Below the pieces are notes generated by a model. That model had not been told where the DNA came from. It searched no databases and saw only the letters and a program-made list of their open reading frames with translations. This document shows, in pieces, positions 27,755 to 37,602 of a stretch of DNA of 64,000 nucleotides (its first letter is position 1; each line of letters begins with the position of its first letter). This DNA comes from Pseudomonas fluorescens. GTDB taxonomy: Bacteria > Pseudomonadota > Gammaproteobacteria > Pseudomonadales > Pseudomonadaceae. The position numbers and the translations under genes were made by a program. Location of the stretch: positions 2,928,501 to 2,992,500 of the forward strand of contig NZ_CP012830.1 of the NCBI RefSeq assembly GCF_001307155.1. Reading direction: 5' to 3'.

Positions 27755-27831
27755 CATCGCGGGCAAGCCTTGCTCCTACAAATTTGGTTCCATCGGCACA
27801 AGTCCCGTAGGAGCAAGGCTTGCCCGCGATG
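27755..27831. repeat. Extragenic inverted repeat (CATCGCGGGCAAGCCTTGCTC arms)
   Basis: CATCGCGGGCAAGCCTTGCT at 27755 and AGCAAGGCTTGCCCGCGATG ending at 27831 are exact reverse complements around about 35 bp. It sits 8 bp after amaB and 43 bp before amaA. The same family is at 58594-58681. Confidence 0.85.
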
Positions 27832-27873
27832 CTTTGCTTTGTTGTTTGTTGGGTTTCTGATCGGAGTCTGGCG

Positions 27874-29157
27874 ATGCCGTTACGCGAAGAGTGCTTATGG
27901 GAAAAACTGACGCCGCAACGGCCTGACCGGGCGGCGCTCAAGGGCGAGGTGACGGCGGATGTCTGCGTGATCGGCGCCGGATTCACCGGTTTATCAGCGG
28001 CGGTGCATTTGCTGGAGCAGGGCAAAAGCGTCTGCGTACTCGAGGCCAAGCGCTGCGGGCAGGGCGGTTCGGGGCGCAACGTCGGGTTGGTGAATGCCGG
28101 GATGTGGATTCCCCCGGACGAGATCGAAGCCGGGTTCGGCGAAGCGATCGGCAGCCAGCTCAATCGCATGCTTGGCGCGGCGCCTGCTTTGGTGTTCAGC
28201 CTGATCGACAAATACAACATCGATTGCCAGTTGCGTCGCGAGGGTACGCTGCACATGGCGCACAACGCCCGTGGCGAAGCCGATCTGCGCAGTCGTGAAG
28301 AACAATGGAAGCGCCGCGGCGCGCCCGTGGAGTTGTTGACCGGTGCGGCGTGCGAGCAGGCTACCGGTACCAAAAAGATCGCCGCCGCATTACTCGACCG
28401 TCGCGCCGGCACGCTCAATCCGATGGCTTACACCAGCGGTCTGGCCAAGGCTGCCGCGGATCTGGGTGGTCAGCTGTTCGATCATTCAGCAGTGACCCGA
28501 CTCGAACGGCAGGGCCAACGCTGGTCGGTGCAAACCGACGCCGGTTCGGTCATGGCCGAGCAGGTGGTGATCGCCTCCAACGCCTACACCGAAGGCGACT
28601 GGACTGAACTGCGGCGTAATTTCTTCCCCGGTTATTACTATCAGGTGGCTTCCGCGCCGCTGACTGAAGAAGCCGCGCAACTGATCCTGCCCGGTGGCCA
28701 GGGTTCCTGGGACACCCGTCAGGTGCTCAGCAGCATCCGTCGCGACAAAGACGGCCGGTTGTTGCTCGGCAGCCTGGGCAACGGCAATCAGAAACCAACG
28801 TGGTTCCTCAAGGCCTGGGCCGACCGGGTTCAGCAGCATTATTTCCCTTACCTCAAACCGGTGGACTGGGAATGTACCTGGACCGGTTGCATCGCTTTTA
28901 CCCCCGATCACTTGATGCGCTTGTTCGAGCCAGCACCAGGTTTAGTGGCGGTGACCGGTTACAACGGCCGTGGCGTGACCACGGGCACGGTAGTCGGTAA
29001 AGCCTTCGCCGATTATTTGTGTAACGGAAATCCTCAGGCGCTACCGATTCCCTTCGCACCCATGCAGCCACTGGCCGGGGTGGGCCTGCGCAGTTGTCTG
29101 TACGAGGCCGGTTTTTCGCTCTATCACGCGGGCCAGTGCCTGCGGATTGTTATTTGA
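27874..29157 (+). CDS. amaA: L-pipecolate oxidase (FAD-dependent)
   Basis: 427 residues of the DAO/GlpO-type FAD oxidoreductase fold. The N-terminal dinucleotide motif is VCVIGAGFTGLSAAVHLLEQ (about residues 29-48), with GRNVGLVNAG next to it and a C-terminal VTGYNGRGVTTGTVVGKA FAD-binding segment. With amaB it would convert L-pipecolate to piperidine-6-carboxylate and on to 2-aminoadipate. I start at the ATG at 27874 (MPLREECLWEKLTPQ); the longer frame lies in the repeat-bearing spacer. Distance from amaB is 126 bp. Confidence 0.87.
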   Translation: MPLREECLWEKLTPQRPDRAALKGEVTADVCVIGAGFTGLSAAVHLLEQGKSVCVLEAKRCGQGGSGRNVGLVNAGMWIPPDEIEAGFGEAIGSQLNRMLGAAPALVFSLIDKYNIDCQLRREGTLHMAHNARGEADLRSREEQWKRRGAPVELLTGAACEQATGTKKIAAALLDRRAGTLNPMAYTSGLAKAAADLGGQLFDHSAVTRLERQGQRWSVQTDAGSVMAEQVVIASNAYTEGDWTELRRNFFPGYYYQVASAPLTEEAAQLILPGGQGSWDTRQVLSSIRRDKDGRLLLGSLGNGNQKPTWFLKAWADRVQQHYFPYLKPVDWECTWTGCIAFTPDHLMRLFEPAPGLVAVTGYNGRGVTTGTVVGKAFADYLCNGNPQALPIPFAPMQPLAGVGLRSCLYEAGFSLYHAGQCLRIVI

Positions 29158-29449
29158 GCGAGGAAATATGTTGCGCGAAGCGGCGCTTTTTGGCGCAGCG
29201 ACTAGCCTGTAATGGTGCGGGTTTGTAGCAGTTGCGCACCAGCAGTGTGCAGTTCGGTGACGCATGCTGTTACAGGCTGGTTGCACGTCGTTTGGCGCTG
29301 CGGTTGCAATGATGGCGCACAAGGGTTGCGCCTCAAAAAGAAAATGGTTTCACCTTCCGCGGTTTAGACGGTTGCACGCCCAATAAAAAAGGGCCCGAAA
29401 CAGTCGAAATAACAATAAAGCAGCGACTTTTTGAAGAATAAAAAACCGA
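29158..29449. other. Non-coding stretch upstream of braC with inverted repeats
   Basis: No gene seen. Two short inverted repeats could bind an enhancer-binding protein for the promoter downstream: TGCGCAC-N5-GTGTGCA (29233-29251, one mismatch) and GGCGCA-N7-TGCGCC (29314-29332, perfect). Several GGTTGCRC motifs recur here. The binding protein is unknown. Confidence 0.35.
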
Positions 29450-29465
29450 TGGCACGGCCCTTGCT
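29450..29465 (+). promoter_or_regulatory. Sigma-54 (RpoN) promoter of braC
   Basis: TGGCACGGCCCTTGCT fits the -24/-12 consensus TGGCACG-N4-TTGCW exactly, with GG and GC ten bases apart. Transcription would start at about 29476, 46 nt before the braC ATG. This implies RpoN-dependent, enhancer-activated, nutrient-regulated expression. Confidence 0.8.
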
Positions 29466-29521
29466 CTGAGCATTCAGTGAAGTCGCAGTGCCAATTAAAA
29501 AAAACCTTGGAGCACCACCTC

Positions 29522-30655
29522 ATGTCCCAGACGTTTTACAAGAAAGGCTTTGTAGCTCTCGCAGTGGCGGCTGCGTTGGGTGTTTCTTCGTTTGTTCAGG
29601 CGGATGTCAAACTTGGTGTGGCAGGTCCGATGACCGGTCCTAGCGCTTCCTTCGGCTTGCAATACATGAAAGGCGCGCAAGCGGCGGCGGATGCAATCAA
29701 CGCCAAGGGCGGCATCAACGGCGAAAAAATCGTACTGGTCCAGGGCGATGACGCCTGCGAACCGAAACAGGCTGTGGCGGTTGCGAACAAAATGGTCCAG
29801 GACAAGGTGATCGGCGTGGTCGGGCACTTCTGCTCGTCGTCGACCATCCCGGCTTCCGAGGTCTACTCCGACGCCGGCATCATCGCAATCACCCCGGGCT
29901 CTACCAACCCGACGGTCACCGAGCGTGGCCTGCCGGCCATGATGCGTATGTGCGGGCGTGATGACCAACAAGGTATCGTCGCAGGCAACTACATCGTCGA
30001 CGTGCTGAAAGGCAAGAAAGTTGCCGTTATCAACGACAAAGACACCTACGGTAAAGGCCTGGCGGACGCAACGGCCAAGCAGCTGACCGCGCGTGGCGTG
30101 AAACCGGTTCTTGAAGAAGGCCTGACCCGCGGCGAGAAAGATTTCAGTGCCCTGATCACCAAGGTCCGTTCGGTAGGGGCTGATGTCCTTTACTTCGGCG
30201 GCCTGCACCCGGAAGCCGGTCCACTGGTCCATCAACTGCGTGAGCAAGGCCTGAAAGACGTCAAGTTCATGTCCGATGATGGCATCGTCACCGACGAAAT
30301 GGTCACGACTGCCGGTGGTGCTCCTTACGTCGACGGCGTGTACATGACCTTCGGTGCTGACCCGCGCCTGATTCCAGACAGCAAGGCTGTCGTGGATACC
30401 TTCCGCAAATCCGGTTACGAGCCTGAAGGCTACACCCTGTACGCCTACGCTTCGGTGCAAGCCCTGGCTGCCGGCTTCAACGGTGCCAAGTCGAACAAAG
30501 GTGAAGAAGCCGCCAAATGGCTCAAGGCGCACCCGGTGGAAACCGTGATGGGCAAGAAGGAATGGGATAGCAAGGGCGACCTGAAAATCTCCGACTACGT
30601 GGTTTACCAGTGGGATGCCGCAGGCAAATACCACCAGCTGGAAAAACAGAAGTGA
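29522..30655 (+). CDS. braC: Branched-chain amino-acid ABC transporter, periplasmic binding protein
   Basis: 377 residues: signal peptide of about 25 residues (MSQTFYKKGFVALAVAAALG, then SSFVQA cleavage region) and a LivJ/LivK-type type I binding fold starting DVKLGVAGPMTGPSASFG. It binds leucine, isoleucine, valine and related residues in the periplasm and delivers them to BraDE. I chose the ATG at 29522, which has TTGGAG upstream; the open frame continues further 5' to 29477, near the predicted transcription start. First gene of braCDEFG. Confidence 0.95.
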   Translation: MSQTFYKKGFVALAVAAALGVSSFVQADVKLGVAGPMTGPSASFGLQYMKGAQAAADAINAKGGINGEKIVLVQGDDACEPKQAVAVANKMVQDKVIGVVGHFCSSSTIPASEVYSDAGIIAITPGSTNPTVTERGLPAMMRMCGRDDQQGIVAGNYIVDVLKGKKVAVINDKDTYGKGLADATAKQLTARGVKPVLEEGLTRGEKDFSALITKVRSVGADVLYFGGLHPEAGPLVHQLREQGLKDVKFMSDDGIVTDEMVTTAGGAPYVDGVYMTFGADPRLIPDSKAVVDTFRKSGYEPEGYTLYAYASVQALAAGFNGAKSNKGEEAAKWLKAHPVETVMGKKEWDSKGDLKISDYVVYQWDAAGKYHQLEKQK

Positions 30656-30837
30656 GATAAGCGCACCGCCAGGCCCGGGCCTCTCGATATCCTTCGTGGG
30701 GCCCGGCTTGAGTCATGGGTTCTGCAGTCATGTCGACCCGGTATTTTTCTTCTGAGCCACATGAACCTGGCCAGGTGCGCCTCACAAGGGCTCATCGACA
30801 CCGGGTTCGCGGTGGCCTCTCGAGTTAGTGAGAGTGC
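30656..30837 (+). other. braC-braD spacer with GC-rich inverted repeats
   Basis: 182 bp without a gene. AGGCCCGGGCCT (30671-30682) is a perfect palindrome, and GGGGCCCGGC follows about 18 bp later. Hairpins at this place in binding-protein operons often protect the upstream mRNA and lower expression of downstream genes; that is an inference here. Confidence 0.4.
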
Positions 30838-31755
<918 letters not shown>

Positions 31756-31757
31756 GC

Positions 31758-33056
31758 ATGTCCGACACTAATAACAAACCTATCGATGTGAAAAAAAGCC
31801 TGATCGACACGGTTCTGGCCGGGTTGATTGCCCTGATTGTCTTCGGCCCGATCGTCGGCGTAGTGCTTGAAGGCTATAGCTACAATCTGCAGCCGACGCG
31901 TGTGGCCTGGATGGTCGGGGCGGTGATGATCGGGCGTCTTGCCTTGAGCCTGTTCATGCAGACGGCCAAGGGTGAGAAGGTTCAGCAACGCTTCGAAATC
32001 GTCGGCTCCGGCGTGCATGTGCTGGCACCTGATTTCAAGTCGCGACTGCGCTTCATCATCCCGGCGTTGATCGTGATCGCTATCGTGTTCCCGGTCTTCG
32101 CCGACAAGTACCTGCTGACAGTGGTGATCCTCGGATTGATCTACGTGTTGCTGGGCCTTGGCCTGAACATCGTGGTCGGCCTGGCAGGTCTGCTCGACCT
32201 GGGTTATGTGGCGTTCTACGCCATCGGCGCGTATGGCCTGGCACTGGGTTATCACTACCTTGGCCTGGGCTTCTGGACCGTGTTGCCGCTGTCGGCACTC
32301 ATGGCGGCGCTCGCCGGATGCATCCTCGGCTTTCCGGTGTTGCGCATGCACGGTGACTATCTGGCCATCGTGACCCTGGGCTTCGGTGAAATCATTCGCC
32401 TGATACTGACCAACTGGCTGTCCTTCACGGGCGGACCTAACGGCATGCCGGTGCCATCACCGTCGTTTTTCGGTATCGAGTTCACGCGTGTGGCGAAGGA
32501 TGGCGGGATACCCTTCCATGAGTTCTTCGGGACCGAATACAACCCGAACATCAAGTTCATGTTCATCTATGCCGTGTTGTTCCTGGTCGTGATGCTGGTG
32601 CTGTACATCAAGCACCGCCTGACCCGAATGCCGGTCGGGCGTGCCTGGGAGGCATTGCGCGAAGATGAGATCGCCTGCCGCGCCATGGGCCTCAACCACG
32701 TACTGGTCAAGCTGTCGGCCTTTACCCTGGGGGCTTCCACAGCCGGTCTGGCGGGTGTGTTTTTTGCCAGCTACCAAGGCTTCGTCAACCCGACCTCGTT
32801 CACCTTCTTCGAGTCGGCGTTGATCCTCGCCATCGTCGTACTCGGCGGCATGGGCTCGACCGTCGGCGTGGTGATCGCCGCGTTCGTGCTGACCGTCGCC
32901 CCGGAACTGCTGCGCGGCTTCGCTGAATACCGCGTGTTGCTGTTCGGCATTCTCATGGTGTTGATGATGATCTGGAAACCGCGCGGCCTGATTCGTATCA
33001 GCCGTACCGGCGTGACCCCGCGTAAGGGTGCCTTGACTGAGAGGAGCGCGTCATGA
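31758..33056 (+). CDS. braE: Branched-chain amino-acid ABC transporter permease
   Basis: 432 residues, LivM/BraE family. The N-terminal ~100 residues are an extension with two membrane segments, followed by the core permease (GLGLNIVVGLAGLLDLGYVA, LRMHGDYLAIVTLGFGEIIR, and LAIVVLGGMGSTVGVVIAA). It starts 2 bp after braD and overlaps braF by 4 nt (ATGA). The pairing with BraD is standard. Confidence 0.95.
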   Translation: MSDTNNKPIDVKKSLIDTVLAGLIALIVFGPIVGVVLEGYSYNLQPTRVAWMVGAVMIGRLALSLFMQTAKGEKVQQRFEIVGSGVHVLAPDFKSRLRFIIPALIVIAIVFPVFADKYLLTVVILGLIYVLLGLGLNIVVGLAGLLDLGYVAFYAIGAYGLALGYHYLGLGFWTVLPLSALMAALAGCILGFPVLRMHGDYLAIVTLGFGEIIRLILTNWLSFTGGPNGMPVPSPSFFGIEFTRVAKDGGIPFHEFFGTEYNPNIKFMFIYAVLFLVVMLVLYIKHRLTRMPVGRAWEALREDEIACRAMGLNHVLVKLSAFTLGASTAGLAGVFFASYQGFVNPTSFTFFESALILAIVVLGGMGSTVGVVIAAFVLTVAPELLRGFAEYRVLLFGILMVLMMIWKPRGLIRISRTGVTPRKGALTERSAS

Positions 33057-33924
33057 GCGATGAATTCATTCTCTCGGTAGAGAACCTGATGATGCACTTC
33101 GGGGGCATCAAAGCCCTGAGCGACGTCAGCCTGAAGGTCAAGCGTAACTCGATCTTTGCGTTGATCGGCCCCAACGGTGCGGGCAAGACCACGGTGTTCA
33201 ACTGCCTGACCGGTTTCTACAAAGCCTCTGGCGGGCATATCGAACTGAACACCCGTGGCGTGAAAACCAACGTCATCAAGATGCTCGGGGAACCGTTCAA
33301 GGCGACCGATTTCGTGTCGCCAAAACGCTTCGTCAACCGGCTGCACTACAAGATGTTCGGCGGCACGCACCTGATCAACCGCGCCGGCCTGGCGCGGACT
33401 TTCCAGAACATCCGCCTGTTCAGGGAAATGTCGGTGATCGAGAACCTGCTGGTGGCCCAGCACATGTGGGTCAACCGTAATCTGGTGTCCGGCATTCTCA
33501 ACACCAAAGGCTACCGCAAGGCCGAAAGCGATGCCCTGGACCATGCCTTCTACTGGCTGGAGGTGGTCGATCTGGTGGACTGCGCCAACCGCCTCGCCGG
33601 TGAGCTTTCCTACGGTCAGCAACGGCGTCTGGAGATCGCCCGGGCCATGTGCACCCGGCCCAAGATCATTTGCCTGGACGAACCGGCGGCGGGCCTCAAC
33701 CCGCAGGAAACCGAGGCGCTCAGCGCGATGATCCGGCATCTGCGCGACGACCACGACATTACGGTGGTGCTGATTGAACACGACATGGGCATGGTGATGA
33801 GCATTTCCGACCACATCGTGGTGCTGGACCACGGCAACGTGATCGCCGAGGGTAACCCGCAAGCGATCCGCAACGACCCGAAAGTGATTGCCGCCTACCT
33901 GGGTGCTGATGAAGAGGAGCTGGT

Positions 33925-33928
<4 letters not shown>
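33053..33928 (+). CDS. braF: Branched-chain amino-acid ABC transporter ATP-binding protein
   Basis: 291-residue LivG-type ATPase. Walker A GPNGAGKTT (about residues 40-48), signature LSYGQQRRLEIAR and Walker B IICLDEPAAGLN are complete; the ~30-residue insertion around KATDFVSPKRFVNR is usual in the BraF family. It overlaps braG by 4 nt. Confidence 0.96.
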
Positions 33929-34641
<713 letters not shown>

Positions 34642-34660
34642 GTTATCGCTGTTATGCACA

Positions 34661-34690
34661 AACCCCGGCGCGCAATCGCCGGGGTTTTTT
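34661..34690 (+). terminator. Rho-independent terminator of braCDEFG
   Basis: AACCCCGGCG and CGCCGGGGTT pair perfectly around CGCAAT, followed by TTTT. Confidence 0.93.
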
Positions 34691-34736
34691 ATATCCCCAA
34701 AACCGTGCACATCCCCTGTGCTCGCGATAGCGGCCT

Positions 34737-34895
34737 GTAGCAGCTGCCGAGCCCGCGAGGCTGCGTTCGAGGACGCAGTCCTCGCAAATCCCGCGTACGC
34801 AGTTTGCCTGAAAGAACACATTGTCTGATTTTACGACTGCTTCGCCCGAGCGCGGACCGAGCCGAACGCAGCCTCGCGGGCTCGGCAGCTGCTAC
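34737..34895. repeat. Long extragenic inverted repeat (GTAGCAGCTGCCGAGCCCGC arms)
   Basis: GTAGCAGCTGCCGAGCCCGC at 34737 and GCGGGCTCGGCAGCTGCTAC ending at 34895 are exact reverse complements. Arms extend about 33 bp (into GAGGCTGCGTTCG / CGAACGCAGCCTC). A single copy of this type is in the window, different from the GTGGCGAGGG family. Confidence 0.85.
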
Positions 34896-35594
34896 GAAAG
34901 TGGATGTTTTCAGGCGCCCACAGGTGTTTGCGAAAAATGTGGAAAACAATATTCGCAACCTGTTAAGGCGCGACATAAAGCCGCTGCAAATAGCTGTTTT
35001 TCCACAGTTTTGACTTGTCCCCGTTTGCTGTGGAACTGGCTGTGGGTAACATGGGAGCAACTGCCTGAAGGCCTTTAACGGCGTGGCTTGCAGGGTTGTG
35101 GTTGTTTTTTGATCAGGCATTTTTCAGCGGCCTTGAGTAAGCCTTGTCAACCTTTTTGTTGCCGCTGCCCGGCGCCTGAACAGTCGTTGCACAGCCTGTG
35201 GATAAGTCTGTGGTTAAACTCTGGAAAGACTCGGCAAAGGGCCGTAATGACTGGCGTGTAGCCATCGTCTCGGTGACTGCTCGGTCGCACCGACCGATGC
35301 TGGCTACACTTGTCAGTGCCCAGGTCAAGCAAAAAACTTTCAAATCTGCCCGCAAAGCCTTGTAGATCGCGCGTCTCAAGGTTTGTACTTGCCCCCAAAG
35401 ACTGTGGACGGGGCTGTGGATAAGGTGCGTGCAGTTGGCTGCGAGCCAGGGCGGCCAAGGCTTGGCAGCAGTTGAGCGTTTTTTGTACAGCGAACATGGC
35501 AGAGTTTTCATTTTCGCGGTTTTGGGTTCAGGTACTCTGCGCACCTTGGCGCCCCCGAATGGGCGCTCGTCATTTGACGACATGGAGCCATTGC
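34896..35594. other. ~700-bp non-coding region with DnaA-box-like 9-mers
   Basis: No convincing gene. TGTGGATAA (reverse complement of the DnaA box TTATCCACA) occurs at 35197-35205 and 35415-35423. Near matches are TGTGGTTAA at 35209, TGTGGGTAA at 35041, TGTGGAAAA at 34938 and TTTTCCACA at 34998. Most point the same way. The region lies upstream of the hflK-like gene. Not the chromosomal oriC context (dnaA/rpmH are absent), so a DnaA titration or DnaA-regulated promoter is the more likely reading. Confidence 0.4.
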
Positions 35595-36629
35595 ATGACC
35601 GATAGTCCCGCCTTTGCTCCTGTCGAGCCCGTCAGCCCTATGCGTCGGCTGCTCAAACGAATGGGCTACGACCTGGCCGTGATGGATCTCGGTGGACGGG
35701 GACTGGCATTGATCGGCGGGCTGCTTTTGCTGGCCTGGATCAGCTCCGGCATCTACAAGGTCCAGCCGGATGAACAGGGCATTGTGCTGCGCTTCGGGCG
35801 CTGGCAGCAGACCGCCGAATCCGGGCTGCATTATCACTTGCCCTATCCTGTCGAAACCGTCCTGCTACCCAAGATCACTCAGGTCAATCAGCTGCAACTG
35901 GGCACCAGTACCAGCGTGCAGAGCGCAGCGAGCAATGGCGCGCGCGACAAGCAGATGCTCACTGGTGACGAAAATATCGTCGAAGCCGATTGCACGGTGT
36001 TCTGGCGGATCAAGGACGCGCGACTCTACCTGTTCAAAATCAGCGACCCGGAGCGCTCGGTGAAACTCGCCGCCGAAAGCGCGCTGCGCGAGGTGATTGG
36101 GCGTACGCCGATTCAGTCGGTGATGTCTGACAAGCGTGCGCAGATCGCCGATGAAACCCGGGACTTGCTGCAGCAGTTGCTGGACCGCGAACAGGCGGGG
36201 ATTCTCGTCACTCAGGTGCAATTGCAACGGGTCGATCCGCCGCCACAGGTGATCGATGCGTTCAACGACGTGCAGCGAGCCCGCGCCGACCAGGAGCGTG
36301 CCCGCAACGAAGCCGAAGCCTATGCCAATGACGTGATTCCCCGTGCCCGTGGCGACGCGGCGCGTATCACCCAGGAAGCCGAGGCTTATCAGGCGCAAGT
36401 CGGCAACCTGGCCGAGGGCGAGGCCAAGCGCTTTCTCTCGGTTTACAACAGCTACGTGCAATCCAAAGACGTCACCGCCTGGCGCCTGTACATGGAGAGC
36501 ATGGATGAAGTCCTGAAAAAGGCTTCCAAAGTCATCATCGATTCTTCTGGCAAGGGCATGTCCGGGGTGGTGCCGTACATGCCGCTGAGCGAGCCTGGCA
36601 AACCGCAGCAAAAGGACGCCCGGCCATGA
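35595..36629 (+). CDS. hflK: HflK-like SPFH/Band 7 membrane protein
   Basis: 344 residues from the ATG at 35595 (MTDSPAFAPVEPVSPMRRLL), with GGAG 7 nt upstream. One membrane segment at about residues 37-55 (LALIGGLLLLAWISSGIYKV) followed by an SPFH domain (VQPDEQGIVLRFGRW, LPYPVETVLLPK) and a long helical region rich in Glu/Ala. HflK and HflC form the cage around the FtsH protease. The usual hfq-hflX-hflK-hflC context is absent, so this may be a second, paralogous pair. Confidence 0.82.
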   Translation: MTDSPAFAPVEPVSPMRRLLKRMGYDLAVMDLGGRGLALIGGLLLLAWISSGIYKVQPDEQGIVLRFGRWQQTAESGLHYHLPYPVETVLLPKITQVNQLQLGTSTSVQSAASNGARDKQMLTGDENIVEADCTVFWRIKDARLYLFKISDPERSVKLAAESALREVIGRTPIQSVMSDKRAQIADETRDLLQQLLDREQAGILVTQVQLQRVDPPPQVIDAFNDVQRARADQERARNEAEAYANDVIPRARGDAARITQEAEAYQAQVGNLAEGEAKRFLSVYNSYVQSKDVTAWRLYMESMDEVLKKASKVIIDSSGKGMSGVVPYMPLSEPGKPQQKDARP

Positions 36630-37507
36630 ACCGCACCGTCAAAGGATTGGCCGCAGCCAGCGTCGCGATAGCGCTTTGGGCATTGGCGGCGTCGGCCTAT
36701 GTGGTCGATGAATCACAGCAGGCACTGATCATCCGCTTCGGTGCACCGATGGGCGTTGCCGGAGAGCCGGGGCTCAAGTTCAAGGTGCCGTTCAGCGACT
36801 CCATCGTGTTCTACGACAGCCGTCTGCAAACCCTGGCATCGCCGGCCGAACAAGTGATTCTCGGCGATCAGAAGCGGATCGAGGTCGAGACCCATACGCG
36901 TTTTCGCATTAGCGATCCGTTGCGGTTTTATCAGGCTGTCGGGACTCTGGATCAAGCCAATGCCCAGCTGACGCAAATGGTCAGTTCTTCGTTGCGTCGT
37001 GAATTGGGCGAGGTATCGCTGCGTTCGCTGTTGTCGCCGGCCCGTCAGCAGGAAGTCGCGATCATCGAGAAAGACGTCGCCGACAAGGCCCGCGCACTTG
37101 GCATCGAGGTGACGGAGGTGCGCTTGCACCGCGCCGATCTGCCGCTGGAGGCCAGTCAGGCGATTTACGACCGGATGAAATCAGAGCGCCAGCGCGAAGC
37201 CAAGGAGCTGCGCGCGCAAGGCTTTGAATGGGCCCAGCAAATCCAGGCCAAGGCCGACCGTGATCGCACGGTGTTGCTCTCGGAAGTCCAGCGCCAGTCG
37301 GCAATTACCCATGGCGAGGCCGATGCGGCGGCCAACCAGATCCTTTCGGCGGCGTTCAGCAAAGACCCGGAATTCTACAAGTTGTACCGCTCGTTACAGA
37401 CCTACCGTCAGGCGCTGTCTGACAGTCAGCCGATGTTGGTGCTGACGCCTGATGCTGCGTTTCTCAAGCAGTTCCGGAACGGGCCGGCAACGACCAGCGG
37501 CAAGTAG
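36626..37507 (+). CDS. hflC: HflC-like SPFH/Band 7 membrane protein
   Basis: 293 residues; N-terminal membrane segment at about residues 8-25, then the SPFH domain (VVDESQQALIIRFGAP, GLKFKVPFSDSIVFYDSRLQ) and a helical part (SERQREAKELRAQGFEWAQQ). It overlaps the HflK-like gene by 4 nt (ATGA). The C-terminal SDSQPMLVLTPDAAFLKQF is the typical HflC ending. Same paralogy caveat as for hflK. Confidence 0.85.
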   Translation: MNRTVKGLAAASVAIALWALAASAYVVDESQQALIIRFGAPMGVAGEPGLKFKVPFSDSIVFYDSRLQTLASPAEQVILGDQKRIEVETHTRFRISDPLRFYQAVGTLDQANAQLTQMVSSSLRRELGEVSLRSLLSPARQQEVAIIEKDVADKARALGIEVTEVRLHRADLPLEASQAIYDRMKSERQREAKELRAQGFEWAQQIQAKADRDRTVLLSEVQRQSAITHGEADAAANQILSAAFSKDPEFYKLYRSLQTYRQALSDSQPMLVLTPDAAFLKQFRNGPATTSGK

Positions 37508-37602
37508 CAACGGCCATGAATGATCTGTTTACAGGGCACCGGCCTGAGCCGTTCGCTGGGATGATGTTCCGATGACGCCGTCTTTTGCCAGGAAACCGCT
37601 CG

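Noticed and set aside
34896..35594. Chromosomal replication origin
   Set aside because: No dnaA, dnaN or rpmH nearby, no AT-rich unwinding element seen; DnaA-like words alone do not make an origin.
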